From Tetrapyrgos nigripes (lineage: Eukaryota; Basidiomycota; Agaricomycetes; Agaricales; Campanellaceae): a DNA stretch of 64,000 bases. Position numbers and translations under genes: made by a program. Below the pieces are notes generated by a model. That model was not told where the DNA came from. It did not search any database and saw only the letters and a program-made list of their open reading frames with translations. The stretch spans positions 124,001 through 188,000 of the forward strand of contig JAACJM010000167.1 in NCBI GenBank assembly GCA_013368315.1. The letters run 5' to 3'. The stretch's first letter is position 1. Every line of letters begins with the position of its first letter. Positions 54,014 through 64,000 of this stretch are shown here, in pieces.

Positions 54014-57000
54014 ATGTCCTCCAACGTCCTGATGACTACTGTCCCCGTCTTCACCAGTGTTGATTTCAACATCTGGGCTGACATCCTTCTCTCCTGGTTG
54101 CAGGCTACTGGACTTAGTTCTGTCCTTAGCACTGATCGCCCCGATGATGCCGAAGTGAGTACCGTCTTCCCTCTAACTGAAGAAGACGCGGCAGCTCAAG
54201 CTGAGGCCATCACGGCGGCTCAAAAGAAACAGGCTGACTGGGATGAGAAGAATGACAAGGCCATCGGGTCTATCAGACTTCGTCTCTCTCAGGCTCTTCG
54301 TGAGAAGACATTTGGTATTACAAGTGCCAAGAAACTTTGGGCCACTCTCAAAGATACCTATGGGAAGCCTGGTGCTTCCGCTGTCTACACTGACTTTAAA
54401 CGTGCCACCAACATCACCATTCCCAACGATGCTCATCCTGGTGCTGCAATCGAACTAATTCGCATGCATTTCGATAGAGTTAGTACCGCCGGCATTCCTA
54501 ACGACGATACCTCTCCACCCGTTTCTATGACCAAAATTCCCAACTTCCTTATCGTTATGTTCATCATTTCGAAACTCCCTTCCAGATATGACTATATCAT
54601 CACCCAGAATACTCAACAGACCATCTCAACTCTTCATAAACAAGACCTCAATGAACTACAGAGTGAGATTATCAATGTCTGGGAATCTCGCCAAGGAGTT
54701 TTGAAAGGAAAACCACAGGCCAACTGTCTTTCAGCTGTCAAGCGAAAGGACGGTAACCCTAGTTTCCAACAGCAGCAGCAGCAGCGCCCTAGTGGCAGCA
54801 GCAGCGGCGCTAACGGAGCCAGCGGCTCTAATGGAAAGGGAAAAGGCAAGGGAAAGGGCAAAGGAAAAGCTCATTTCCGTCGAGGAGGTCGAGCTGGAAA
54901 GTCTGAACAGGCCAAGAGACAAGGCCAAGCACATCTCGCTCATGGTGATATGTCTCCCATGATGCACACAGTCACCGTCGTCGACACGCCCGCTGCAGTT
55001 GATATCCGTAAGCCATTTTTTATGGAAACGGAAAAGCCTTTTGACGCCTTCTTCACAGGTACCAAAAGAGCTATCAACCTTGCACACGATATTGGCGCTA
55101 GACCATCTGGTGAGACTGTTGCTACTCTTGAAGATGTCGTCATGTCTCATCCCAATCTTTCCTCCTTCACTTCACTTACTCCTGCTCCTCGTCCCAAACG
55201 CTCTCTCACGGAACGCATCTATTGGAACAACCTTCAATCATCATCTGATGGTTGGGGTGATGCTGGTAACTGGAATGGTTGGAACAGTGAATATCCCGAA
55301 ACTCAGACCGGTTCAGATGCCAATATGGCATGTGCTCAAGGAGAAGATGCCAGTTGGAACGAGGACACTCTGGTGAACACTTCGGAACTCGGAAGTGTAT
55401 TTGGCTCCACAATGACGGAGTCAGATGTAAAGGTTTCTCAGGACATCCGGACCCCTGTTCCACTTATCGACCGTCTTGCAGCAGATCCTGCTGCCGAGAT
55501 GATGGAGTGCGCAATGCACCTTGGGGAGAGGTTCCAGAATCCCGAGGATTCCCTACACATCTATGGGGAACCACTCAGAGCAGCACTGAACACCGTTGCC
55601 CCAACGGGCACACTTTCACTGGCACAACACATTGCTGCAGTCCGCAGCGAGATGCCAAGTGGCTCACAGCCTGCACCTCCCAATGGCATGATCACTCAAT
55701 CCTTGCCATCCAGCCGTGTTGCAAGCCCAACACCTGGCACAACTTCGACGGGATGGGAATGGCTGACTCCTCATCTCCAAAACGAGGATGGAAGGTACGA
55801 CGAGCTAATCGACTGGCAGCGAGACGCAACAATCGGACTAGGAGGGATGGAACTACCCTCCAGGGCTCCAACTCCGAGTTCAATGCCAGAACTCCGGAGC
55901 ATGTCTCCGAGCCTATCCGAAACCAGCGACCTCGAGTACATGTCAACTCCACCGTCAATCGGCAGGATGAGTCTTCCTACATCACCCCTAGAGGACACCT
56001 CATCGTACGGAATTCCAAGTCCACGACCTTCTACCCCCGCCATGGTTACCGAAAATGCCGCAAATAATTATAGCTGGTCCTTAGACTCTGAAGTCTCCGG
56101 CATGGACAACGGTTATCTCAGGTCAGATCTCAATTCAGATCTTATGAATAAAAGTACTGATGCGCTTTTTCCAGCAGCTCGTAATTTGGAAGCAGGTTCT
56201 TCATGTATATATTTATTACATACCGCTCCTCTGGGTTTAACAACCCCTTTTATTTATAATGATCTGTACACTAGCCCTGGCGGCAACAATAAATATTTAT
56301 GTGCCTGTGGCACTCTGTTCTCACTATGCCAGAAGTGTAAGAAAAAGAGATCTGATACTGTCAAAATCCACTTCAGTGATGGATGGTTACTTGATTCTGG
56401 AGCATCAGCGCATTTTACGTTCGACATCAATGACTTTGTTGAATTGAGTTATATAAAACCAATTCCAGTGAAAACTGCCAATGGATTCACGAAGATTCGT
56501 GCATCCGGAACAGTCCTGATCTCTCAACGTAAAAGAGTTATGAAATTATATCCGGTTTATTACATTCCCGATCTAAATCAACGACTCTTATCTGTCGGTC
56601 AATTTTTAAATGACAACATGTTTATGCGCGGTAACTCCGATCATATCACCATTTCGAGAAATACAACGTTCTTGACTTTCTCAAAGCGTATACCGGAAGA
56701 AACGCTATACTATCTTCCACACAAATCGAAAATTGTCGCTTCTAAAGCCAATCTTTTGATTTATCTTATCAACTACGAGATCTTACATCGTCGTATAGGG
56801 CATCCCTCTCATGATGTTCTAAAACATGTCCGACAACACACCCTTGGCACTCCTGAATTCATTATTCCGAAGGAACTTCCTTTGTGCAAAGGCTGTCTTG
56901 AAGGCAAAACTCCCAGACAGGCTTACCCTCCTAACGAACGACGTGCTACTCGTCCTTTCCAAATTATCCATACGGATTTACATGAATACCCCACGATATC

Positions 57001-59776
57001 CTACCACAAGTACAAGTATATAATTGTCTTCTTTGATGATTACACTTCAGATGCTTGGATACGTTTTCTTAAAGACAAAAAACAACCACTAACTGCCACT
57101 CGCCAGTTCCTTGCGATGGTAGAAACTCAATATAAGACGAAAGTCGAACAGTGGATGTCTGATATGGGTGGTGAATTCATCAAAGGCACCTACCGAGAAA
57201 TGTTACTTGAGAAAGGTGTTAAAATCCTTAATAGTGCACCGTACATTCATCAACAGAATGGTCGAGCCGAGCGCTTTATACGCACTCTAATGGATAAAGC
57301 ACTGGCAATGATGAAGCTAGCATGTCTACCTGAATCTTGGTGGGAATATGCCGTCCGTCATGGATTGTATGTCTATCGACGTACTCCCTTACGACGACAC
57401 AAATGGATAACTCCATTTGAAATGCTTGAAAAGGAAAAACCGCGTATTGATCACTTACGAGTTTTTGGCTGTGGAGCTTATGTCTTTAAACCCGAGGAAA
57501 CTCGAAAAAACAAACTCGCTTCCAAGTCAGAACTCATGACGTATCTTGGTGTAGCACCAGGAGAACGTGGAAATCTTTTCATGCGTACAAACAATGCAGA
57601 ATTTACATCCCCGCAAGCCGTGTTTGAGGAAGACTTCTTTCCTCGATGTAAAACTCAATCTCGTAGTTCGAAACAACTTCCTATCGAGTCATCGCAAGGT
57701 GATGACACTCCTCTACTACAACCAATCCCTGACGATGATGATGAAGATTTTCATCATCGTCCTCCTCGCATCCCTTCTATAAAGAGACCTGATCAGCCTC
57801 GTGACGACGAACCTGAACAGGATCCACCGCCTTCGTCTCCGGATAGTGACTCTGAGCCTAGAAGAACAGTAACACCGCCGCCAGTGGAGACACCACCTCC
57901 TCAGGCACCTCGAAAGCCCAGAGTTCCTAGACAAAGACGGCCACAAACAGAACCAACGCGTCGAAGCGAGCGTACTGGTACTGTACCCAAACGATACGGG
58001 GATAAACACCCTGTAGAAGTGGAACGCGATCTTGAACCTCAAATCGCAGCTGATAAAAGAGCGGAAGCAAAAGCTAAAGCAGAGAGAGACGCTCGGAGAG
58101 AAAACCGACGTCAACAAGCTGCAGAGCAACAGGTTCCCGGACCTAGTTCTGCATCCGGAAGCGCACCCCAGGGGGAGCAGCAAACCGAGAGTGATGACTC
58201 TGCACGCCCTGAATCAGAAGAAATGGCAGAACCATGCCGTGAAGGGGGAGTATCTATAAATTTCTTGCTTATGCAGGCAATTGCTCCTGGAGAAATCGAT
58301 TCCCACTTGCTTATTCAGAAAGTTACTTCGAAGAATGATGGGAATCAACCGAACGTTCGTAATATTCGCGAATGGACATTCAAAGATATTGCTCGCTTAC
58401 CTATAGCTGAGCAAGAGGAATGGAAAGTCGCTTGCCGCGAAGAACTAGAGGCTCTTCGCAAGCGCGACACCTATGAATTGGTCGAAAGACCTAAAGATAG
58501 GAAAGTTATAAAAAACCGATGGGTCTTTGACATCAAAACTGATGGTCGTAAAAAGGCAAGACTCGTTGCAAAAGGTTTTTCACAGGTCAAAGGCATAGAC
58601 TTTGATCAAATATATTCGCCTGTTGTTCGATTCGAGACTGTGCGCTTAATCTTCGCTTTAGCTGCACTTAAGGGCTGGCACGTGTCCGGTGTCAATGTCC
58701 GATCAGCCTACTTATATGGCTTACTCGATGAAGAAATCTATATGGAACAACCGGAAGCCTTTAAAGTCAAAGGACAAGAGCATAAAGTCGTCCGGCTTCT
58801 TCGTGCTCTTTACGGACTCAAACAAGCAGGACTTGCGTGGTGGAAAAGTCTTGATAAGTCCATGGCGGAACTTGGTTTTAAACGAATCATTTCCGACGCC
58901 GGAATCTTCATTCACAAACGCTATGACGCCAACAAAAATCTTATTGAAAATTCTATTGTCATTGCGGTAGTCTATGTGGATGACGCTCTATTCTGTGGAG
59001 CTAACAAAACCTTAGTCTTACGACTCAAAGGAGACTTTATGAAGAGATGGGAATGTAGGGATCTAGGCGATGCCAAAGAATTCCTTAGAATGAGAATTAC
59101 CAGGAAAGGCAGCAAGATCTCTTTAGACCAATGCGCTTATCTGGATAAAATCCTAGAGACATATGGAATGCAAAACGCGAAAGCTTCTGCTACCCCATTA
59201 CCTGGCAATTATCACCCTCTTCCTCTTCCAGAAAACACTCCTGTCAATTATACTCTTCGTCAAAGTTATCAGGAGATAATCGGATCCTTACTTTATTTAA
59301 TGTTAGGAACACGTCCTGACATTTCCTATGCTGTCACAAAACTTGCGCAATTTGCTGCAAACCCCTCACAAGAACACTACAATAGGGCGAAAGACATTTG
59401 CCGTTATCTCGTTGGCACTAGAAAATATGCTCTTGTGTACAACGGTCGAGGGGGAGAAGGCTTATCAGCCTATACAGACTCTGATTGGGGATCAGATCCT
59501 GGAACTCGCAAATCTCAAACTGGCTTCTTTCTACAATTAGCCCAAGCACCATTTAGCTGGACGTCTAGACAACAAAAGACAGTTGCTCTATCTTCGACTG
59601 AAGCTGAATATATGGCACTTAGTGACTGCAGTCGACAAGTCTGTTGGTTCAAGACTCTTCTCAGTGAAATCGAATATCCTCTTCACGCTATTCCAATTTA
59701 CGGTGACAATCAGGGATCAATTTTTATTGCATCAAACCCTGTCATGGATAAGCGAACCAAACACATTGATATTTGA
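54014..59776 (+). CDS. Ty1/copia Gag-Pol polyprotein with catalytic change and premature stop
   Basis: The 1920-codon frame reads, in order: Gag of the UBN2 type (KKLWATLKDTYGKPGAS near residue 110), a Gly/Lys-rich stretch in place of a CCHC knuckle, a long linker, protease (WLLDSGASAHF, Asp794), integrase with the zinc-binding HRRIGHPSH...CKGC (from residue 925) and D988, D1050, E1086 (D,D35E), reverse transcriptase with YVDD at 1654-1657, and RNase H (YTDSDW at 1820). Two flaws stand out. The first RT catalytic Asp is Asn1561 (GVNVRSAYLYG where GVDVRSAYLYG is expected). The frame stops at TGA 59774-59776 within KHIDI-stop-YHFVREKV, after which the normal 50-residue end (ADLLTKAL) continues to a stop at 59927-59929. 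Both fit CpG transitions. The element is probably defective although very young. Confidence 0.93.
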   Translation: MSSNVLMTTVPVFTSVDFNIWADILLSWLQATGLSSVLSTDRPDDAEVSTVFPLTEEDAAAQAEAITAAQKKQADWDEKNDKAIGSIRLRLSQALREKTFGITSAKKLWATLKDTYGKPGASAVYTDFKRATNITIPNDAHPGAAIELIRMHFDRVSTAGIPNDDTSPPVSMTKIPNFLIVMFIISKLPSRYDYIITQNTQQTISTLHKQDLNELQSEIINVWESRQGVLKGKPQANCLSAVKRKDGNPSFQQQQQQRPSGSSSGANGASGSNGKGKGKGKGKGKAHFRRGGRAGKSEQAKRQGQAHLAHGDMSPMMHTVTVVDTPAAVDIRKPFFMETEKPFDAFFTGTKRAINLAHDIGARPSGETVATLEDVVMSHPNLSSFTSLTPAPRPKRSLTERIYWNNLQSSSDGWGDAGNWNGWNSEYPETQTGSDANMACAQGEDASWNEDTLVNTSELGSVFGSTMTESDVKVSQDIRTPVPLIDRLAADPAAEMMECAMHLGERFQNPEDSLHIYGEPLRAALNTVAPTGTLSLAQHIAAVRSEMPSGSQPAPPNGMITQSLPSSRVASPTPGTTSTGWEWLTPHLQNEDGRYDELIDWQRDATIGLGGMELPSRAPTPSSMPELRSMSPSLSETSDLEYMSTPPSIGRMSLPTSPLEDTSSYGIPSPRPSTPAMVTENAANNYSWSLDSEVSGMDNGYLRSDLNSDLMNKSTDALFPAARNLEAGSSCIYLLHTAPLGLTTPFIYNDLYTSPGGNNKYLCACGTLFSLCQKCKKKRSDTVKIHFSDGWLLDSGASAHFTFDINDFVELSYIKPIPVKTANGFTKIRASGTVLISQRKRVMKLYPVYYIPDLNQRLLSVGQFLNDNMFMRGNSDHITISRNTTFLTFSKRIPEETLYYLPHKSKIVASKANLLIYLINYEILHRRIGHPSHDVLKHVRQHTLGTPEFIIPKELPLCKGCLEGKTPRQAYPPNERRATRPFQIIHTDLHEYPTISYHKYKYIIVFFDDYTSDAWIRFLKDKKQPLTATRQFLAMVETQYKTKVEQWMSDMGGEFIKGTYREMLLEKGVKILNSAPYIHQQNGRAERFIRTLMDKALAMMKLACLPESWWEYAVRHGLYVYRRTPLRRHKWITPFEMLEKEKPRIDHLRVFGCGAYVFKPEETRKNKLASKSELMTYLGVAPGERGNLFMRTNNAEFTSPQAVFEEDFFPRCKTQSRSSKQLPIESSQGDDTPLLQPIPDDDDEDFHHRPPRIPSIKRPDQPRDDEPEQDPPPSSPDSDSEPRRTVTPPPVETPPPQAPRKPRVPRQRRPQTEPTRRSERTGTVPKRYGDKHPVEVERDLEPQIAADKRAEAKAKAERDARRENRRQQAAEQQVPGPSSASGSAPQGEQQTESDDSARPESEEMAEPCREGGVSINFLLMQAIAPGEIDSHLLIQKVTSKNDGNQPNVRNIREWTFKDIARLPIAEQEEWKVACREELEALRKRDTYELVERPKDRKVIKNRWVFDIKTDGRKKARLVAKGFSQVKGIDFDQIYSPVVRFETVRLIFALAALKGWHVSGVNVRSAYLYGLLDEEIYMEQPEAFKVKGQEHKVVRLLRALYGLKQAGLAWWKSLDKSMAELGFKRIISDAGIFIHKRYDANKNLIENSIVIAVVYVDDALFCGANKTLVLRLKGDFMKRWECRDLGDAKEFLRMRITRKGSKISLDQCAYLDKILETYGMQNAKASATPLPGNYHPLPLPENTPVNYTLRQSYQEIIGSLLYLMLGTRPDISYAVTKLAQFAANPSQEHYNRAKDICRYLVGTRKYALVYNGRGGEGLSAYTDSDWGSDPGTRKSQTGFFLQLAQAPFSWTSRQQKTVALSSTEAEYMALSDCSRQVCWFKTLLSEIEYPLHAIPIYGDNQGSIFIASNPVMDKRTKHIDI

Positions 59777-60026
59777 TATCATTTTGTTCGAGAAAAAGTC
59801 ATCGACGAGACAGTCAAGTTATTCTTCATTGAAGGAAGCAATAACCCTGCAGATCTCCTCACTAAAGCTCTAGATCGAGTAAAGTTTGAGAAGTTCAGGA
59901 AACAATTAGGACTTCAGTTTTATAATTGAAGAAATTGCATCGAAAACGTCGAGGCACTGGATCCCTTCCTTCCATGGCTGCTTACAGCGCCTACCTATGC
60001 TTACGCGCACTACCGTGCTGCTTAGC

Positions 60027-60035
60027 AAGGGGGAG
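60027..60035 (+). promoter_or_regulatory. Polypurine tract of the copia element
   Basis: AAGGGGGAG immediately precedes the 3' LTR, the usual plus-strand primer site. Confidence 0.8.
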
Positions 60036-60405
60036 TGTTGAATTGGCGCATTCAGTTGCAGCCATCAACATATTCTATGTAGAACAATAGTAGTAGTTAT
60101 ATATAGAACAATAAGATTATATAGACAATAAAGTGTAGTACGACAATAGTGTACGAAACCAGCATTGTTCTATCCAGAACAATAGAATCTTATTGTTACT
60201 CTAGTATTAGTTTACATGTATTTGTACCTCCTTAAAAGATATATAAGGACTCGTAGATAGTCCTCCAAATAACAAGTTTCATACTTAACCCACATCGCTC
60301 TAACAAGCCTCTAACAAGCCTAACAAGCTATCTTTTATCCCCAGGTAAGTTGCGTAGTTGCCACTGTGTTTAGTAGTGTACAAGCCGTACCATGCCTGCT
60401 TAACA
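60036..60405 (+). repeat. 3' LTR of the copia element
   Basis: Same length and ends as the 5' LTR; three CpG-type differences. Confidence 0.97.
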
Positions 60406-60410
60406 GTACC

Positions 60411-61382
60411 ATCACCTCAGCTGGGGCCCTGGTGACGGAAGTTCAGAAATTGGCCATGGCTATGGGATCAGGGATACGCACGGGCACGGGCTTCACTGCC
60501 ATGGATGGCTTCCACTTGGCTTCCACGGAAGTTATGTGGAACCCATGATGCATTATGGTTCATCAACACGTATCCATACAGGCTGCGTATGATCTTCCAT
60601 GGAAGTGGAGGCTTTATCTGGAAAGCGGGGAGACAGAGATGGGGGAGCGACTCGAAGAAAGGGTTATGACAGGTACAGCACGCAGTATGGTCCGAGATGA
60701 CGTGTGTTTGGTTCAGGGTATTTGGGGACACAACCACATAAGCCCCTTTTCGCGTGGACTGGAATATATGCTAGTGAAACTTTGTAAGAAGGTATCTTTT
60801 TCGTATGTAGGAGCAGATAATCATAATATATACTAGCCGCGATATTTACAGAAGCACAGTCACCAATTACTATAGGAAATATTGTACGAGAGGTTCAGTA
60901 TTAGTACGTAGACTTTGCAAAAGTTGTTTGGTTGTAAAGACGTTGAAGAGCTCCTCCGACGCCTCTTCAAGCGTAAGTTTATTCCCATTACTTTCATTAA
61001 GTAGTGGAGGAGCAGGAGGAGAGATATAATGCACCGGGTCCGGGACGCGTCAGGACCGTGACCGTGATGATTTTGTGACTGCGTGTCATCTTTCTTACTA
61101 TCATCCTTGCATCGCCCTCTGGGTTCGTGGTCCTAGCCCGGGGAATACACTCCTCCTCCTGGACTCTAGAGTCACGGTCAGTAGCGGTACGGCACTAGCG
61201 CTCATTCCAGCTATTTATTCTCTGGTTCTAGCTCATGATGAACTGGTCTCTTGACCCGGAAGATAACAAGATAGCACTTCTTGATCACAGACTGCGATAG
61301 TGCGGTGAAAATGACTCAAAATTATTCGTCTCTTCTCAGGGCCTTCTTCCCATCCTCCTCTTCAGTTTCCTCCTGTCCCATA
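60411..61382. other. Intergenic DNA of duplication copy B
   Basis: Matches copy A in two blocks (about 60715-61040 and 61040-61380), with the nuclease gene of copy A absent between them. No gene recognised. Confidence 0.6.
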
Positions 61383-63451
61383 ATGGCGCAGACGGACCTA
61401 GAGCGAAATTTGGACCCCTCTGAAGTGATTCTAGAGAAAGACGAGTTTGCAGAGGACGAGGCCAGGTCCAGCTCTAAATTGTCGTCAAGATGGAAGAGAG
61501 TGACAGGAAAGTTGTTGACCTGGGGTGTCGAAACAAGAGGTGCGTCGATACTTGTATTTTGGTATACCTCACATCACTGATCTTTTGGAACAGGAATCCA
61601 ACCCGTTCCCTTCGAAGAAAGAACAGACGAACAGTTCTTCAAAATTTTCTTTCTCTGGTTCACCACCAATTTTGGCATCCTATCATTCTCTGCTGGGACT
61701 CTCGGTCCTGCTGTATACAGTCTCAGCAAAGGAGACTCTTGCCTGGTGATCCTATTCTTCAACCTGCTGTGTTGCACACCAGTAGCGTATTTGTAAGTGT
61801 GGAGGTACTTCTGTTTCTTATGCCGACATCTCTGATGGTCTTCTTTCATTCCAGCGTTACTTGGGGTCCAAAGCTCGGGATGAGGCAAATGATACAAGCC
61901 AGGTACAGTTTCGGGTATGTACATGTCTCATACATACGTTAATCATACCCTTTCTAATTCCAATCCACCTATAGCTATTACGGCGTCATCATCCCAAGTA
62001 TACTCAATCTCATTGGTGGCTTTGGTTTTTGCATACTTGGTTGTATCGTTGGAGGCCAGACTTTGGCCAGTGTAACAGATGGAAGGATGAGCTGGACGTG
62101 CGTGTTATGTTATGTTAAAGTGACCAGCTTCCATATTGATATAGGTTCTTTTACAGAGTCGGCATCGTCATTATCACCGCCATAGCTCTCTTTGTACGTC
62201 AGTCTTTAAATGCCTGTTTCTCCTGCTTTGCTCACCTCTACCGCACAGCTCACCTTCTGCGGTTATAATGTCCTGAATTGGCGAGTACCGTGCACTTTTC
62301 ACAATATTTCGTCGATGCTGAGCCCTAGCCCCGTCTATACGCAGGTATGACCGCCTAGGGTGGATCCCAGTTCTCGTCTGCTTCCTTGTCGCACTCGGGC
62401 TGGGCGGAAAACATCTATCAACCCCAGCCCCTGCTGAATCAGCGACAGCTGCTTCAGTCCTGTCTTTCGGGTCAGTCATAGCGGGATTTGTGATTGCGTG
62501 GGCTCCGATGGCGTCAGATTTCACCAGTTACTATAGGCCAGACGTAGCCAGGTGCGCCGTCTTGGATCTTCGTGGGTGCCTTGTACTTACTACGCAATAA
62601 ACAGTTGGAAAATGGCGCTTTATTCGTACACTGGGCTCATGCTATCTAATGTGCGTTGCTTCAACCCCCGCAGCTCTCATTCTGACCTTTTGTACTGCAG
62701 GCCGGTCTCCAAATCCTCGGTGCAGCCGTTGCTTCAGTAGCACCTCTCATTCCTTCCTGGAATGATGGCTGGAACCTCGGTGGCGCATCCAACGTCGGTG
62801 GTCTCTTACAGGCCATGCTCAGCCCTGTAGGCAATTTCGGGAAATTTTTGACTGTACTGTTGAGTCTATCGGTCACTGCGAACATCGCTACGACAATGTA
62901 CTCGATGTGTCTGAATTTCCAGATACTCATACCAAAGCTGGTGGTGGTACCGAGATATGTGTTTTCGTTGGTTGCTACAGCTATGTGAGTAGTCTAGCGG
63001 GTTGGAAAGTAGGTGATCAGATTGACTGATGCCGTTTGGCAGTGTGCTCCCTCTGGCAATTGTCGGCTCACACCGCTTTTACGATACACTTGAAAACTTT
63101 CTCGCTCTCGTTGCGTACTGGGTTAGCGAGTTCGTCGCTATCGTCCTCGTAGAACATTTCGTTTATCGCCGGCGGAACCAAACCCCAGATCTAGACATCT
63201 CTTACTCTACCACGATGGGCTACAATATAACCCAATGGAATCGTCCTAGCCAGCTTCCAACTGGCATACCTGCCCTCGCTGCATTGGTGTTGCCTTACGG
63301 GCTCATTACGCCGAGTATGAATCAGGTCCTGTTCGTTGGTCCGATAGGAGAGAAGACGGGGGATATTGGGTTTGAGGTTGCGTTCTTCTTGTGTGGCTTG
63401 TTGTATTTGATCTTGAGGGGTTTGGAGGTTAAGTGGAGAGGAAAAGTTTGA
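61383..63451 (+). CDS. Purine-cytosine permease-like transporter (NCS1, Fcy2-type), copy B
   Basis: Ten exons join to 517 codons: 61383-61539, 61594-61792, 61855-61914, 61975-62097, 62157-62193, 62249-62280, 62345-62551, 62605-62650, 62701-62984 and 63043-63451. The protein has the NCS1 layout: a cytosolic N-terminus with acidic residues, GIQPVPFEERTDEQFF before helix 1, NFGILSFSAGTLGPAVY, then about twelve hydrophobic segments, and VAFFLCGLLYLILRG near the end. Fcy2-type members are proton symporters for cytosine and purines in the plasma membrane. Unlike copy A the C-terminus is intact. The intron after 62280 begins GCGAGT rather than the GTGAGT of copy A, a rarer GC-AG intron that can still splice. 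This is the more likely functional copy. Confidence 0.88.
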
Positions 63452-64000
63452 GGGTTATCAAGAGGATGGTTAATCTTTCTCTGCGAGAGTTCGGTCCAAA
63501 TTCAGTGTGTATTCCGGGGTACGTAGTACTGTTGTCGGGTATCTACCAGAGTAACCCAAATGGCGAAAAAAGATCCGCAACTCTTCACTTCCACATTCCG
63601 TAACCAGTGCGTAAACCAGTGATGACGTCAAAGTCGGTGACGCATATCATTATGGATGCGAATTAGTGCCTGACTCCAAGAGGCGCCAGGGGTGCCAGCC
63701 TCCGATTTGAGACTTGACAGGTCTCCTGTACGCTGATTCTCCCCAGACAGATACTAGATAGCACAACCAATTCCCGTAACTGATCTGTTTGGTCTTACTT
63801 TTCCAGGGCGAGAATGGTTCTCACCGATTCGCTTCCAAGTCGGATCCCGCTCCACCTGAACAGACGCGATTTTCACTAGGCCTAAACGTTCGGCAATGAC
63901 TACGGACGCAGACGGAGGTCTCCAAGGCCTTGAATAGTCTTAGTCTATCCCGAGCCCAAGCAGTTCCTATAAAAACACAGCCGTGAAAATCAAATTCCTC
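63452..64000. other. No gene recognised
   Basis: Duplication homology ends near 63545. The remaining sequence shows no supported coding region within the window. Confidence 0.4.

Larger units (their letters stand above)
53322..60410 (+). mobile_element. Full-length Ty1/copia LTR retrotransposon with 5-bp target duplication
   Basis: LTRs at 53327-53696 and 60036-60405 (370 bp each) flank a single polyprotein frame. The target duplication GTACC lies at 53322-53326 and 60406-60410. The two LTRs differ at three positions only. It inserted into duplication copy B between the membrane-protein locus and the permease gene. The polyprotein has disabling changes described separately. Confidence 0.97.
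50859..63545 (+). repeat. Segmental duplication, copy B
   Basis: Collinear with 23861-31330. It contains the membrane-protein locus (53105-51737) and the permease gene (61383-63451). Relative to copy A it gained a hAT MITE (51081-51816) and a copia element (53327-60405). It lacks the 2.6 kb with the nuclease gene; the junction lies near 61040, where sequence like 26105 meets sequence like 28737. Confidence 0.85.

Noticed and set aside
55330..56067. 245-codon alternative plus frame inside the copia Gag-Pol linker
   Set aside because: Overlaps the polyprotein in another frame; no domain, and the main frame is continuous.
54173..58915. Several open frames on the opposite or shifted frames of the copia polyprotein
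   Set aside because: Shadows of a strongly supported 1920-codon frame with all copia domains.

Overview
The window is fungal nuclear DNA, most likely from a mushroom-forming basidiomycete (Agaricomycetes). The evidence is many short GT-AG introns of about 50-60 nt, a MYND plus DUF4470-like gene, a fungal alpha-kinase, a Plavaka transposase with a DUF6532-type partner, Tnp2-type CACTA remains and basidiomycete-style Ty1/copia. I found no rRNA or tRNA gene and no CRISPR array. It is a repeat-rich accessory region in which ordinary host genes are few and mostly duplicated or damaged.

Layout. 1-0.6 kb: minisatellite. 1.7-6.6 kb: decayed Tnp2 (CACTA) transposase, itself carrying LTR-like and MITE insertions. 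8.1-9.0 kb: single-pass membrane protein gene. 9.3-10.2 kb: non-autonomous CACTA-like element. 12.2-13.2 kb: gene remnant next to a hAT-type element. 16.5-23.7 kb: MYND/DUF4470 gene (minus strand) whose intron holds a 5.2 kb TIR element, which in turn contains a hAT MITE and one copy of a 3.1-3.4 kb repeat. 23.9-31.3 kb: segmental duplication copy A (broken membrane-protein gene, secreted NucA/NucB-like nuclease, frameshifted purine-cytosine permease). 33.1-39.7 kb: near-complete Plavaka DNA transposon with TIRs and two divergent genes. 41.0-50.8 kb: inverted second copy of the 3 kb repeat, split by a 7,010-bp transposon with 26-bp perfect TIRs and a 6-bp target duplication, carrying an integrase-type DDE gene and an alpha-kinase gene. 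50.9-63.5 kb: duplication copy B (membrane-protein gene, permease), interrupted by a hAT MITE and a full-length copia retrotransposon.

The most unusual object is the element at 42796-49805. Its ends, target duplication and empty site (on the opposite strand near 19.55 kb) can all be read directly here. Its cargo is a protein-kinase gene of the alpha-kinase family, divergent from a DDE recombinase across a motif-repeated intergenic region. I know of no described transposon with this pairing, but could not search. A second theme is dating by nesting: several paralogous empty sites let insertions be ordered and their target duplications verified. A third is decay by CpG transitions: all three LTR differences and two disabling changes in the copia element fit methyl-CpG deamination.

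Exon joins are my manual reading and are marked where uncertain.
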